A stretch of 64,000 nucleotides of DNA from Nonomuraea thailandensis (GCF_024172165.1 NZ_JAMZEB010000002.1:9274501-9338500); one strand, 5' to 3'; shown: positions 1 to 7,914, numbered from the stretch's first letter. Numbers and translations: made by a program. Notes: generated by a model not told the origin, from the sequence alone.

Positions 1-2
1 TG

Positions 3-983
3 CTGCTGTCCCAGGGGGAGCAGCGTGGCGACCGGCGCCGGTTCAACGAGGCCGTGCTGGGCGGGGCGGCGCACGTGCTGGCCCGGCGGATCGACCAGGT
101 GATGACGGAGGAGCTCGACGGGATCCTCGGCCGCCGCCAGGCCCCGGTGGACTGGGAGCGGCTGCGCGGCGGCTACGACCGGGCGACGCTGAGGCTGGTG
201 CTCGGCGACGCGGCCCGCGACGACGTACAGGTCCTGTCGACCCTGAACGCGCTGCGCCACCAGGGCAACTGGCTGGGTCTGGGGCCCCGGCGCCGCGGCC
301 GGGCGCGCAGGTTGCGGCTGGCCATGACGGCGGGGATCGAGCGGCACCTGGAGGCGCCGGCCGGCGACAGCCTGGCGGGCCTGGCGGCGGCCGCGCCCCA
401 GAGCGCTCGCACCTGTCCCGCGGGGCAGGTGCCGCACTGGCTGCTGGCGTTGACGGGGCTCGGCAGTACGGTGATCGGCCCCACCCTGGCACTCCTGGCC
501 GGCCATCCCGAGCACTGCGAAAGGGCGCGGGCCGAGGCGTGCGCGACCGGCGGCGAGCGGCGGCACCTGCGCGCCTGCCTGCACGAGTCCCTGCGCCTGT
601 GGCCGCTGGTGGCCACGCTGCCCCGGGTCGTCACCGAGCCCACCGGCTGGCACGGAGCCACGCTCCCCGCCGGGACCGACCTCATGATCCCGGTCGCCGT
701 GCACAACCGGAACCCGCAGATCGGCTACGCCGACGCCTTCACCCCGCAAGCGTGGCTGGACGGGCGGGCCGCGGCCGACTGGTGGATCATCCCGTTCTCG
801 GCCGGGCCCGGCCGCTGCCCGGGAAGCGATCTCGGAGGCACGGTCGGCACCGCGGTGCTGGCCGCGCTGCTGCGCCAGTACGACTTCTTCCCGGACGGCC
901 CGGCCCTCGGCCCGGACCGCCCGCTGCCCAAGACCCTGGACCCCTTCTCCCTGCGCCTGAACGTCGTTCCGCGCATCTTGTGA
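3..983 (+). CDS. cytochrome P450, 3' part (start lies before the window)
   Basis: Partial heme monooxygenase. The reading frame is open to the left edge, so the GTG near position 54 is not the real start: the upstream codons encode a GDRRRFN stretch like the C-helix region of P450s. Visible marks are the K-helix ESLR (ExxR) and the heme-binding loop FSAGPGRCPG with the cysteine ligand. The I-helix segment reads TGLGST instead of the usual AGxxTT, so the conserved acid is absent and the first Thr is Ser, which is unusual for proton delivery. The meander region reads FTPQAWLDG rather than PERF. About 326 residues are visible. Substrate unknown. No partner ferredoxin is seen in the window. Confidence 0.85.
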   Translation: MLSQGEQRGDRRRFNEAVLGGAAHVLARRIDQVMTEELDGILGRRQAPVDWERLRGGYDRATLRLVLGDAARDDVQVLSTLNALRHQGNWLGLGPRRRGRARRLRLAMTAGIERHLEAPAGDSLAGLAAAAPQSARTCPAGQVPHWLLALTGLGSTVIGPTLALLAGHPEHCERARAEACATGGERRHLRACLHESLRLWPLVATLPRVVTEPTGWHGATLPAGTDLMIPVAVHNRNPQIGYADAFTPQAWLDGRAAADWWIIPFSAGPGRCPGSDLGGTVGTAVLAALLRQYDFFPDGPALGPDRPLPKTLDPFSLRLNVVPRIL

Positions 984-1052
984 TCGGGGCCGGTGACGCG
1001 GTAGAAACATCCGGAACCCCATTCTTCAGGCCTCGATATAAGCCAGGTCGCG

Positions 1053-1070
1053 CGAGAGAGCGCTCTCTCG
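1053..1070. promoter_or_regulatory. 18-bp perfect palindrome, LacI-family-type operator
   Basis: CGAGAGAGCGCTCTCTCG is a perfect palindrome centred on GAGCGCTC, 59 nt before the ATG of the secreted beta-helix protein. LacI-family repressors of sugar-utilisation genes in actinomycetes bind sites with this AGCGCT centre. No LacI-type gene is in the window, so the regulator would act from elsewhere. The site suggests carbohydrate-controlled expression of the downstream gene. Confidence 0.6.
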
Positions 1071-1128
1071 ACCCGAGCTGGCGATGTCCAGAGCACTGCG
1101 CGACCCCGCAGTGGAAGGGACGGACCGT

Positions 1129-2991
1129 ATGACGACGACCCAGCCTCCCCGCGGCCGGGCGCCGCGATTCGGCCTCGTGCTGACGACCGCCCTCTTGACC
1201 GCCGCCGCCACGACCGCCGTCTTGTCGGCGACCCCCGCAGCCGCCTCTCCAGCCGCCCCCGACTTCGGGCCGAACGTCACCGTCTTCGACCCCGGCATGC
1301 CGGTCGGCGACATCCAGGCCACCCTCGACGCCGCCCACGCCGCCCAGGTGGACGCCGAGATGGGCACCACCCGCCACGCGTACCTCTTCAAGCCCGGCAC
1401 GTACGGCACCGCCGAACAGCCGCTCCAGATCAAGGTCGGCTACTACACGGAGATCGCCGGCCTCGGCGCCTCCCCCACCGACGTCGTCATCAACGGCAAG
1501 GTCGAGGTCTACAACCGCTGCCTGGCGGACGGCGGCACGAGCAACTGCCTGGCACTCGTCAACTTCTGGCGCACCCTGTCGAACCTGTCGATCAACATCA
1601 ACGCCGCAGGCCAGGACGGCTGCCGGTCGTCGGCGAACTTCTGGGCCGTCTCCCAGGCGGTGTCCCTGCGCCGGCTCGACGTCACCGGCGGCACCCTGTC
1701 GCTGATGGACTACTGCACCGCCGGCCCGCAGTACGCCAGCGGCGGCTTCATCGCCGACTCCAGGCTGCCGTCCGTCACCAACGGCTCCCAGCAGCAGTGG
1801 CTGACCCGCAACAGCGAGGTCGCCGGCTGGTCGAACGGCGTGTGGAACCAGGTCTTCTCCGGCGTCACCGGCGCCCCGGCCGAGACGGGCTTCCCGAACC
1901 CGCCGTACACCACGCTCGACACCACTCCCCTCAGCCGCGAGAAGCCCTACCTGTACGCCGACGCGAAGGGCAGGTACAACGTCCGCGTGCCCGCCGCCAG
2001 GAGGGACACCCGCGGCGTCTCGTGGGCCGCGGGCCTGACGCCCGGCCGCACGCTGCCGATCACCGACTTCTTCGTCGCCAAGCCGTCCGACTCGGTGCAC
2101 GACATCAACAGGCAGCTCGCTCGCGGCAAGAACCTGCTGCTCACCCCCGGCGTGTACGACATCGCGCGCAGCATCGAGGTCAAGCGTCCCGACACGGTCG
2201 TGCTCGGCCTCGGGCACGCCACGCTCACCGCCACCCGCGGCTCGACCCCGATCGAGGTCGCCGACGTGCCCGGCGTGGTCATCGCCGGCGTCACCATCGA
2301 CGCCGGCACCGAGAAGTCGCCGGTGCTGCTGCGGGTGGGCAAGCGGCACGGCGAGCGCCGCGCCACGCCGCACAACCCGACGACCCTGTCCGACGTGTAC
2401 TTCCGGGTCGGCGGGCCGCACATCGGCAGGACCGACGTCGCGCTCGAGGTCAACAGCGACCACGTGCTCATCGACCACACCTGGGTGTGGCGGGCCGACC
2501 ACGGCGTCGAAGGGCTCAATGACACCCAGCGCTGGAACACCAACCTGGGCCGCAACGGCGCCGTCATCAACGGTGACCACGTGACCGCGACCGGGCTGTT
2601 CGTCGAGCACTTCCAGCAGTACAACACGATCTGGAACGGCGACGACGGCACGACGATCCTCTACCAGAACGAGCTGCCGTACGACCCGCCGACCCAGGCC
2701 GACTGGATGAACGGCGCCGTCGAGGGCTGGGCCGGCTACAAGGTCGGCGACCGCGTCCGCCGCCACCGCCTGTACGGCGGCGGGGTCTACGTCTTCAACC
2801 AGAACAATCCGCAGATCCACACGGAGAACGGGTTCGAGGTGCCGCAGACCCCTGGCGTGCGGCTGCACCACATCATGACCGTCAACCTCAGCGCCGGGAC
2901 GATCGACCACGTGGTCAACGGCGTCGGCGACGCGGCCGACACCACCAAGGTCGGCGCGCCCGTCTACCTCACGGACTACCCCGCTCCGTAG
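1129..2991 (+). CDS. secreted right-handed beta-helix protein (pectate-lyase-like / GH55-like fold)
   Basis: A 620-residue exported protein, probably acting on an extracellular polysaccharide. The start is the ATG at 1129, preceded by GGAAGGGA; an in-frame ATG 45 nt upstream lacks such a site. A signal peptide with an arginine-rich n-region, a long Ala/Leu/Thr core and a PAAAS-like cleavage site fills the first 40 residues. The rest shows two beta-helix-like halves with repeated HVLIDHTW and VVIAGVTID strands, as in GH55-type and pectate-lyase-like proteins. Similar actinobacterial proteins are often loosely named coagulation factor 5/8 type or adenylyl cyclase, which this sequence does not support. 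A LacI-type palindrome lies upstream. The exact enzyme activity is unknown. Confidence 0.75.
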   Translation: MTTTQPPRGRAPRFGLVLTTALLTAAATTAVLSATPAAASPAAPDFGPNVTVFDPGMPVGDIQATLDAAHAAQVDAEMGTTRHAYLFKPGTYGTAEQPLQIKVGYYTEIAGLGASPTDVVINGKVEVYNRCLADGGTSNCLALVNFWRTLSNLSININAAGQDGCRSSANFWAVSQAVSLRRLDVTGGTLSLMDYCTAGPQYASGGFIADSRLPSVTNGSQQQWLTRNSEVAGWSNGVWNQVFSGVTGAPAETGFPNPPYTTLDTTPLSREKPYLYADAKGRYNVRVPAARRDTRGVSWAAGLTPGRTLPITDFFVAKPSDSVHDINRQLARGKNLLLTPGVYDIARSIEVKRPDTVVLGLGHATLTATRGSTPIEVADVPGVVIAGVTIDAGTEKSPVLLRVGKRHGERRATPHNPTTLSDVYFRVGGPHIGRTDVALEVNSDHVLIDHTWVWRADHGVEGLNDTQRWNTNLGRNGAVINGDHVTATGLFVEHFQQYNTIWNGDDGTTILYQNELPYDPPTQADWMNGAVEGWAGYKVGDRVRRHRLYGGGVYVFNQNNPQIHTENGFEVPQTPGVRLHHIMTVNLSAGTIDHVVNGVGDAADTTKVGAPVYLTDYPAP

Positions 2992-3001
2992 GAACCCGCG
3001 C

Positions 3002-3038
3002 GTGGTGGGCCGGCGCTCAGGCGGCCCCGGCCCACCAC
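3002..3038. terminator. bidirectional hairpin between convergent genes
   Basis: GTGGTGGGCC at 3002-3011 pairs perfectly with GGCCCACCAC at 3029-3038 across a 17-nt loop. It sits in the 50-nt gap between the convergent beta-helix and nitrilase genes. There is no long T run, as is common in high-GC actinomycetes. Confidence 0.65.
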
Positions 3039-3041
3039 CCA

Positions 3042-3857
3042 CTACGGCTCCAGGCTCCGCCGCCACCTGTCGAAGATCGCCGGGTTCCGGCGGACGTCCC
3101 AGCGAGGGAGCATGGATTCGCCGCGCACCTCGATCTCGGCCACCACCAGCTCAGGGGCCGCACTCCTGTCCGGCTCGGCGACGACCCGGCCGTCCGGGGC
3201 GATGACGCAGGTCGCGCCGATCCCCTCCCGTCCCGGCGCCGTTCCCGCCACGTCCGCCGCGATCACCCAGCAGTCGTTCTCGACCGCTCGCGCGATCAAC
3301 GCCGAGCGCGACCTGCTCAGCCAGCCGCGGGTGACGTCCGGGGGAAGGTCGTTGTTGAGCGGGCAGACCAGGACGCGGGCGCCGGCCAGCGCCAGCAGCC
3401 GGGACGGCTCGACGAGGTTGCAGTCGTAACAGATCACCACGCCGAACGCGTGCTCGCCGTGGTGGTGCAGCGGCAGGTCGTCACCCGGGCTGAAGACCGG
3501 CTCCCGGGGGAACAGTTTGCGGGAGATCCCGCCGGTCAGCTTCCCCGCGCGGACGACGGCCGCGGAGCTGTGCAGCCGCCCGCCGGCCGAGCGCTCGGTG
3601 AACCCGGCGACCACCGTGGTCTGCTCGGGGCAGGCCGCCAGGGCCGCGAGGAGGCTCGTGTAGGGCGGGGCGATCGCCGCCGACTCGGCGGCCCGGCTGT
3701 CGGCCGGCATGCCGCCGAAGTAGCACTCGGGGAGGACGAGGAGGTCGATGCGCTCCTGCGCGCATCGCTCCAGGACGTCCGGGAGGTCGCCCGCCGCCGA
3801 GCCGATCAGACCCGCCTGCAGGGCGGCTACCCGCAAGCCTTCGGAGCTGCTTTTCAC
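3042..3857 (-). CDS. carbon-nitrogen hydrolase (nitrilase superfamily)
   Basis: A 271-residue cytoplasmic amidohydrolase, the usual length for a single-domain nitrilase-superfamily enzyme. The catalytic triad is visible: Glu44 in LPECY, Lys114 in ISRKLFP and Cys143 in VICYDCN. These residues attack C-N bonds of amides or nitriles through a thioester intermediate. The substrate cannot be read from sequence; simple omega-amidase or N-carbamoyl hydrolase roles are possible. It is divergent from the SDR gene at 3948, and a long inverted repeat between them could control both. Confidence 0.85.
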   Translation of the reverse strand: MKSSSEGLRVAALQAGLIGSAAGDLPDVLERCAQERIDLLVLPECYFGGMPADSRAAESAAIAPPYTSLLAALAACPEQTTVVAGFTERSAGGRLHSSAAVVRAGKLTGGISRKLFPREPVFSPGDDLPLHHHGEHAFGVVICYDCNLVEPSRLLALAGARVLVCPLNNDLPPDVTRGWLSRSRSALIARAVENDCWVIAADVAGTAPGREGIGATCVIAPDGRVVAEPDRSAAPELVVAEIEVRGESMLPRWDVRRNPAIFDRWRRSLEP

Positions 3858-3906
3858 GTGGCCCCTTCCCGGGTCGGCCGTCCTTGCGCGTCGACCGGCA
3901 GTCTAG

Positions 3907-3949
3907 ATAAGTTGAGGGCACTTTCAATTTGAGGAGGCCCTCAACTTAT
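3907..3949. promoter_or_regulatory. inverted repeat overlapping the SDR start codon
   Basis: ATAAGTTGAGGGC (3907-3919) is perfectly inverted as GCCCTCAACTTAT (3937-3949) across 17 nt. Inside it a third half-site makes a tighter palindrome, TTGAGG-N4-CCTCAA (3929-3944). The right arm covers the ribosome-binding region and the ATG of the SDR gene. It could be an operator between the divergent promoters or an mRNA hairpin hiding the start. No regulator gene lies adjacent. Confidence 0.55.
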
Positions 3950-4736
3950 GTCCAGGACCATAGTGATCACTGGCGGCACCAGCGGCATCGGGCTGGCCCT
4001 CGCCCGCCACTACGCCGCGCTCGGCGAGCAGGTCGTCGCCGTGGGCAGCAGCGAGGAGGGCGGGCGGCGCCTGCGTGCGGAGGTGCCGCGGGCCCGGTTC
4101 GTCCGCTGCGACCTCAGCTCCCTGCGCGAGACCCGCGACCTCGTCGAACGGCTCAGCGCCGACCACCCCGTGATCGACGCGCTGGTGCTGGCCGCCTTCA
4201 GGTACAACCCGCGCCGGGTGACGACAGCGGAGGGTTTCGAGCACACCTTCGCCCTCTACGTGCTCAACCGCCGGCTCATGGCCGAAGGGTTACGCGGCCC
4301 GCTGGAGAAGGCGCCGTCGCCGGTGATCGTCAACCTGTGCGGCGCCGGGCGGGGCGGCCGGATCAACTGGGACGACCTCCAGCTGGAGAACGGCTATCGA
4401 GCGGTCGCCGCCACCATGCAGGGGGCCAGGGCCAGCGTGCTGCTGGGCGCCGCCTACGGCTCCGAGCGCGTCAAATACGTGCTGTACAACCCGGTGTTCG
4501 TGGCGACCGGGCTGCACGAGCCCTTCAGGCAACCGCTGCGCGGTGTCGTACGGGCGGCGTCGGCGCTCTTCGGCCAGCCCGTGGCGAGGGCCGTGCCGCC
4601 CATCACCGCCCTCATCGACCGGCCGCCCGCCGAGCCCGTCTCGGTCTGGAGGAAGGGGAAGCGCATCGAGCCCGCCGTGGACCGGGACGAAGCGCAGCGG
4701 TTCGCCTCGACCGTCCTCGCCATGTCCGCGCTCTGA
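3948..4736 (+). CDS. short-chain dehydrogenase/reductase-like protein with degenerate active site
   Basis: A 262-residue Rossmann-fold protein. The N-terminal nucleotide-binding motif TGGTSGIG is intact, as is a CDLSS segment typical of the adenine-ring pocket. The catalytic part is not canonical: the position of the active-site Ser reads VNLCGAG, and no YxxxK dyad is visible where expected (the region reads ATMQGARAS). It may bind NAD(P) without classical SDR catalysis, or be a regulator. The ATG is part of the right arm of a large inverted repeat, with GAGGAGG just upstream. The nitrilase gene is divergent from it. Confidence 0.75.
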   Translation: MSRTIVITGGTSGIGLALARHYAALGEQVVAVGSSEEGGRRLRAEVPRARFVRCDLSSLRETRDLVERLSADHPVIDALVLAAFRYNPRRVTTAEGFEHTFALYVLNRRLMAEGLRGPLEKAPSPVIVNLCGAGRGGRINWDDLQLENGYRAVAATMQGARASVLLGAAYGSERVKYVLYNPVFVATGLHEPFRQPLRGVVRAASALFGQPVARAVPPITALIDRPPAEPVSVWRKGKRIEPAVDRDEAQRFASTVLAMSAL

Positions 4737-4793
4737 GCCCCTGACGGGAGCTCGTCGATCGCGTCGTGGACCGAGAGGTTCGCATCGGAGGAC

Positions 4794-5000
4794 GGCCTGG
4801 AGGCGGCCTGGGCGCGACCCTGGAGACTTCCGGAGGGGCACTGGAGGCGTCCGGGGGGCCTGGAGGCGGCCGGAGGGGCCTGGAGGCGGTCTGGAATCAC
4901 CCCGACGACGGTCCGGAATCGCCCGGAGAAGGCCAGGAAGCGGCCCCGGGCGGGCCCGGAGACGGCCAAGGAGCGCCCTGGAAACGGCCTGGTGGCGGCG
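4794..5000. repeat. degenerate G-rich GGAGGCGGCC-type repeats
   Basis: About 200 nt with irregular repeats of CTGGAGGCGGCC and GGAG/GGCC words and many G runs on the plus strand. The reading frame happens to be open through it, but its Gly/Pro-rich translation looks like a by-product of the repeats and the PhyH gene has a better start at 5036. G-quadruplex formation is possible. Confidence 0.5.
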
Positions 5001-5021
5001 GAAAAGCGATGGACAGCCTCG

Positions 5022-5027
5022 GTAGCG
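5022..5027 (+). promoter_or_regulatory. -10 box TAGCGT for leaderless transcript
   Basis: TAGCGT fits TANNNT and lies 8 nt before the ATG at 5036, where no Shine-Dalgarno sequence is visible. This spacing is typical of leaderless actinobacterial mRNAs and decides the start of the PhyH-like gene. Confidence 0.5.
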
Positions 5028-5035
5028 TGCTCAAC

Positions 5036-5764
5036 ATGGACAGCATTGACGTCGAGCAGTTCGTCCGCGACGGCTTCGCCAAGCTCGAAGGCATCGTGCC
5101 GCGGGAGGTCGGCGATGCGGCCAGGGCCCTGTTGTGGCAGCGGATCGGCCTGTCGCCGGACGAGCCCTCCGGGTGGACACAGCCGGTGGTGTGGACGGCC
5201 GACCTGACCGGCGAGGGGCCGTTCGGGCAGTTCATGGCCAGCCCGAAGCTGCACGCGGCCCTGGACGCCGTCGCCGGCCCGGGCGGATGGCATCGACGCG
5301 GCGCCGTCGGCAACATCCCGGTCCGCTTCCCCCGGGTGCCTCCGGCCGACGACCGTGGGTGGCACATCGACTCCAACACCATGCGCGCCGACGGCACCTG
5401 GGGAGTGAGCACACGCCCCGGCACCCTGCTGCTCCTCGTGCTGTTCTCCGAGGTCGGCACCGACGACGCACCCACCCGCATCCGCGCGGGATCACACCGG
5501 GACATGGTCAAGGTGCTGGAGGAGGGGCAGGTGCTCGACCCCATGCAAATGGGGCCGATCTTCGACGAGGTGGGCCCCGACCGGCCGCTGGCACTGGCGA
5601 CCGGCAGCCCGGGCGACGCCTACGTGGTGCACCCGTTCACCGTGCACGCCGCGCAGGAGCACCTGGGCACCGAGCCGCGGTTCATGGCGCAGATGCCGGT
5701 GCTCCTGACCAAGCCGCTGACGCCAGGAGACGCCACGCCGCTCGCGCGCGCCATCGACTGGTGA
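5036..5764 (+). CDS. phytanoyl-CoA dioxygenase (PhyH)-like Fe(II)/2-oxoglutarate oxygenase
   Basis: A 242-residue non-heme iron oxygenase of the PhyH type. The metal-binding facial triad can be traced as the HxD in WHIDSN plus the distal His in HPFTVHAAQ, followed by EPRF whose Arg would hold 2-oxoglutarate. The start at 5036 gives the usual beginning DVEQFVRDGF; extending upstream would add 90 residues translated from a G-rich repeat. The likely substrate is unknown; relatives hydroxylate CoA esters, amino acids or natural products. It stands alone, with a strong hairpin 73 nt after the stop. Confidence 0.8.
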   Translation: MDSIDVEQFVRDGFAKLEGIVPREVGDAARALLWQRIGLSPDEPSGWTQPVVWTADLTGEGPFGQFMASPKLHAALDAVAGPGGWHRRGAVGNIPVRFPRVPPADDRGWHIDSNTMRADGTWGVSTRPGTLLLLVLFSEVGTDDAPTRIRAGSHRDMVKVLEEGQVLDPMQMGPIFDEVGPDRPLALATGSPGDAYVVHPFTVHAAQEHLGTEPRFMAQMPVLLTKPLTPGDATPLARAIDW

Positions 5765-5814
5765 GGCCCTCACCTCATGGTTCGGTACGCGAAGCAGCCT
5801 TGCCTGCCTCACCG

Positions 5815-6100
5815 TTCGAAGGCGCGAGACAAACACGCCGCCCTGCCTCAGAAGCCGAAAGCGTGAGGCAGGGCGGCTCGCCTCGCCATCCGAAGGGGTT
5901 GCGTCCCGTCGGGTGTGTAGATCGGGCTACGAACGGCGCGAAGCAGGAACGGCCTACCGCAGGATCCAAAAGCGCGAAGCAGGAACTGCTTGCCTGACGA
6001 TCCGAAAGCGCGAAGCAGGAGCGGCTTCGTCACGATTCGCGAGCGGGGAGGTGACCGAGCCGGCCTGCCTCGTTCCATACCCGAGGGCGCGAGGGTGCCA
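5815..6100. repeat. tandem ~36-bp degenerate repeats in a gene-free region
   Basis: Units beginning GATCC/GATTC start at 5963, 5999 and 6034, with a further unit at 5927, so the period is 35-36 nt. The best copies share AAAGCGCGAAGCAGGA; copies on each side are more decayed. Because 36 is a multiple of three, both strands carry short open frames with 12-residue repeats (REAGTA on plus, LLRAFGS on minus), but neither has a convincing start or ribosome site. I see no gene between 5765 and 6327. Confidence 0.65.
5837..5877. terminator. 14-bp perfect hairpin after the PhyH-like gene
   Basis: GCCGCCCTGCCTCA (5837-5850) pairs perfectly with TGAGGCAGGGCGGC (5864-5877) over a 13-nt loop. It lacks a T tract but is the only strong hairpin downstream of the gene. 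It also lies at the edge of the tandem-repeat tract, so it may be part of that structure. Confidence 0.55.
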
Positions 6101-6327
6101 AGCCCGTGCGGGCGGAGGCCCAGCATGGCTCGCCGCCCGTTGAATGAGTGATCACGTCAACGAAGCGATGCGATTCGCTCACTATCGACCGCAGAAGGGG
6201 TCACCAGGCGAGAGTCGTAACCGACGCGGTCTGACGGCCGGTGTCATCTCATCGGGCTGAGGCGCCGGCCCTCTCCTTCATCCTCCCCCATCGCCTCAAG
6301 AGATTCGGACTCCGGACCCCCGCCATC

Positions 6328-7158
6328 TCATTCCGTGAGCCCCTCCAAGCCGCCACGCCAAGTCGGGAACGGGCTCAAGCCGACGGCTGTGTCGTAGGCG
6401 GCGGTCGACAGGAGGCGGGTCGAGTCAAGCGTGGGGAGCGGCGAGTGCTCCGGCTCGACGAGGAGGGGTATCTCGGTGCAGACCAGCGCTACGGCGTCGC
6501 AGCCGCGGGCGGCCAGCCGCTCGATGACCTTGACGTACGCGGCACGGGATTCGTCGGTGAACACGCCGTTGACCAGCTCACTGAAGATGATCTCGTTGAC
6601 CACCTTGCGATCTGAGGCGTCCGGCACCTCGAAGGCGATCCCCCTGGCGCCGAGGGCGCGGGGATACACCGCGCCCTCCATCGTGTAGGCGGTGCCGAGG
6701 ACCCCCACGCGCGTGCGTCCGTCGCGGGCGGCCTGATCGGCCACCACCTCGGCGATGTGCAGGCCCGGCAGGGCCAGAGCCGGGCCCGGGCGTTCGAGCG
6801 CCAGGTGGGCGGTGTTGTCGGGGCAGATGAAGAACTCCGCTCCCGCCCGGGCCAGCCGGTCCACACTGACCGCGAGCGTTTTGCGTACCGCGTCGTGATC
6901 GCCCGCGTCCCAGGCGGGCATGCTGCGGCCGAACGGGATGTAGTCGAGGGTCACGTCGGGGTGGTCGTGCTCGCCGAGACGCTGGAAGCCCTCCTGGCAG
7001 AAGGACAGGAAGCTCAGCGCCGCACCCTCGGTGCTGTGCGCGAGGATGCCGAGATGTCGCATGTGCGGTGGCGGCAGGGCGACGGCTCGGCCCTGCTCCT
7101 GCGGGTGGTGCCTGCTGCCGGTGTCGAGCGGTCGACTCCGGCTTGCTGGGTCGCGCAC
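6328..7158 (-). CDS. aspartate/glutamate racemase family protein
   Basis: Cofactor-independent amino-acid racemase-type protein with two Rossmann-like halves. The C-terminal catalytic cysteine is present in VCTEIP. The N-terminal motif reads PDNTAH where active racemases have a Cys (PCNTAH), so the two-base mechanism may be changed or one-sided. The long form uses a GTG at 7158 behind AGGGGGG; the family's usual N-terminus is MRHLGILAHS at 7062, giving 244 residues, so the shorter start is a real alternative. It is divergent from an XRE-cupin regulator, which probably controls it. Confidence 0.75.
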   Translation of the reverse strand: MRDPASRSRPLDTGSRHHPQEQGRAVALPPPHMRHLGILAHSTEGAALSFLSFCQEGFQRLGEHDHPDVTLDYIPFGRSMPAWDAGDHDAVRKTLAVSVDRLARAGAEFFICPDNTAHLALERPGPALALPGLHIAEVVADQAARDGRTRVGVLGTAYTMEGAVYPRALGARGIAFEVPDASDRKVVNEIIFSELVNGVFTDESRAAYVKVIERLAARGCDAVALVCTEIPLLVEPEHSPLPTLDSTRLLSTAAYDTAVGLSPFPTWRGGLEGLTE

Positions 7159-7195
7159 GTGCCCCCCTGTTCGGTATATCGGAACGCTCGACCGC

Positions 7196-7201
7196 TATAG
7201 T
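7196..7201 (+). promoter_or_regulatory. -10 box TATAGT of the XRE-cupin gene
   Basis: TATAGT matches the actinobacterial -10 consensus and lies in the gap between the divergent racemase and regulator genes. A short inverted repeat, TTCGT-N8-ACGAA, follows at about 7218-7235 and could be the operator of the regulator. Confidence 0.4.
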
Positions 7202-7254
7202 GGACCGGGCATGGGTGTTCGTCAAATCGAACGAATGGAAGCGTGGAGCGAACG

Positions 7255-7812
7255 GTGGCGGATGACAGACCTCCCTTCGACCGGATCGCGGCGGCGATCA
7301 GGCGCGAGCGTGACCGCGCCGGGATGTCGCTGACGGAGCTCGCGAGACGCTCAGGCCTGGCCAAGTCGACGCTCTCCCAGCTCGAAGCGGGCACCGGGAA
7401 CCCGAGCCTTGAGACGCTCTGGGCCCTCGGAGTGGCGTTGGGCGTCCCGTTCAGCCGGCTGGTGGATCCGCCGCGCCCCGCGGTGCGGCTGATCCGCGCC
7501 GGCGAAGGGCCGGCCGCCCACTCCGGCCAGGCCAACTACACCGCGACGCTGCTGGCATCCAGCCCGCCCGGGGCCCGCCGCGACCTCTACAGGATCGAGG
7601 CGCAGCCGGGCGAGTCGCGGCGATCGGAGCCGCACATGCCGGGGACCGTCGAGCACCTCGTCATCGGGGCGGGGCGGGCGCTGGCGGGGCCCTTGGACGA
7701 GCCGGTCGAGCTGGGGCCCGGCGACTATCTGTCCTATCCGGGCGATGCGCCGCATGTCTTCACCGCGCTCGTACCCGATACGGCCGGGGTGATCGTGATG
7801 GAACACGTCTGA
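7255..7812 (+). CDS. XRE-family regulator with C-terminal cupin domain
   Basis: A 185-residue transcription regulator: an N-terminal helix-turn-helix of Cro/C1 type (LTELARRSGLAKSTLSQLE) and a C-terminal cupin sensor ending in a GPGDYLSYPGD strand. Cupin-XRE proteins sense small ligands and often control neighbouring amine or amino-acid genes. The start at 7255 has GGAG six nt upstream; a GTG at 7243 is possible. The divergent racemase gene is the obvious target. A paralogue of the same architecture is at 43800. Confidence 0.85.
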   Translation: MADDRPPFDRIAAAIRRERDRAGMSLTELARRSGLAKSTLSQLEAGTGNPSLETLWALGVALGVPFSRLVDPPRPAVRLIRAGEGPAAHSGQANYTATLLASSPPGARRDLYRIEAQPGESRRSEPHMPGTVEHLVIGAGRALAGPLDEPVELGPGDYLSYPGDAPHVFTALVPDTAGVIVMEHV

Positions 7813-7914
7813 GCGGGATCACGGTAGCCGGGATGCACCGGGTGGAGATGCCGGGCTGAGGGCGCGGAGGGGGAGGGCACGGGCAGATTGAAGGCGCGGA
7901 CAGGACGCGGGCTG

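Noticed and set aside
787..3066. 759-residue minus-strand frame rich in Val, Gly, Arg and Asp
   Set aside because: Mirror frame of the secreted beta-helix gene; typical antisense composition in GC-rich DNA, no domain and no ribosome site.
4766..5035. N-terminal extension of the PhyH-like protein
   Set aside because: Its translation is a Gly/Pro product of G-rich repeats; the family N-terminus and a -10 box place the start at 5036.
5815..6100. Possible CRISPR array (36-nt periodicity)
   Set aside because: Units are contiguous and degenerate with no unique spacers, and no cas gene is near.
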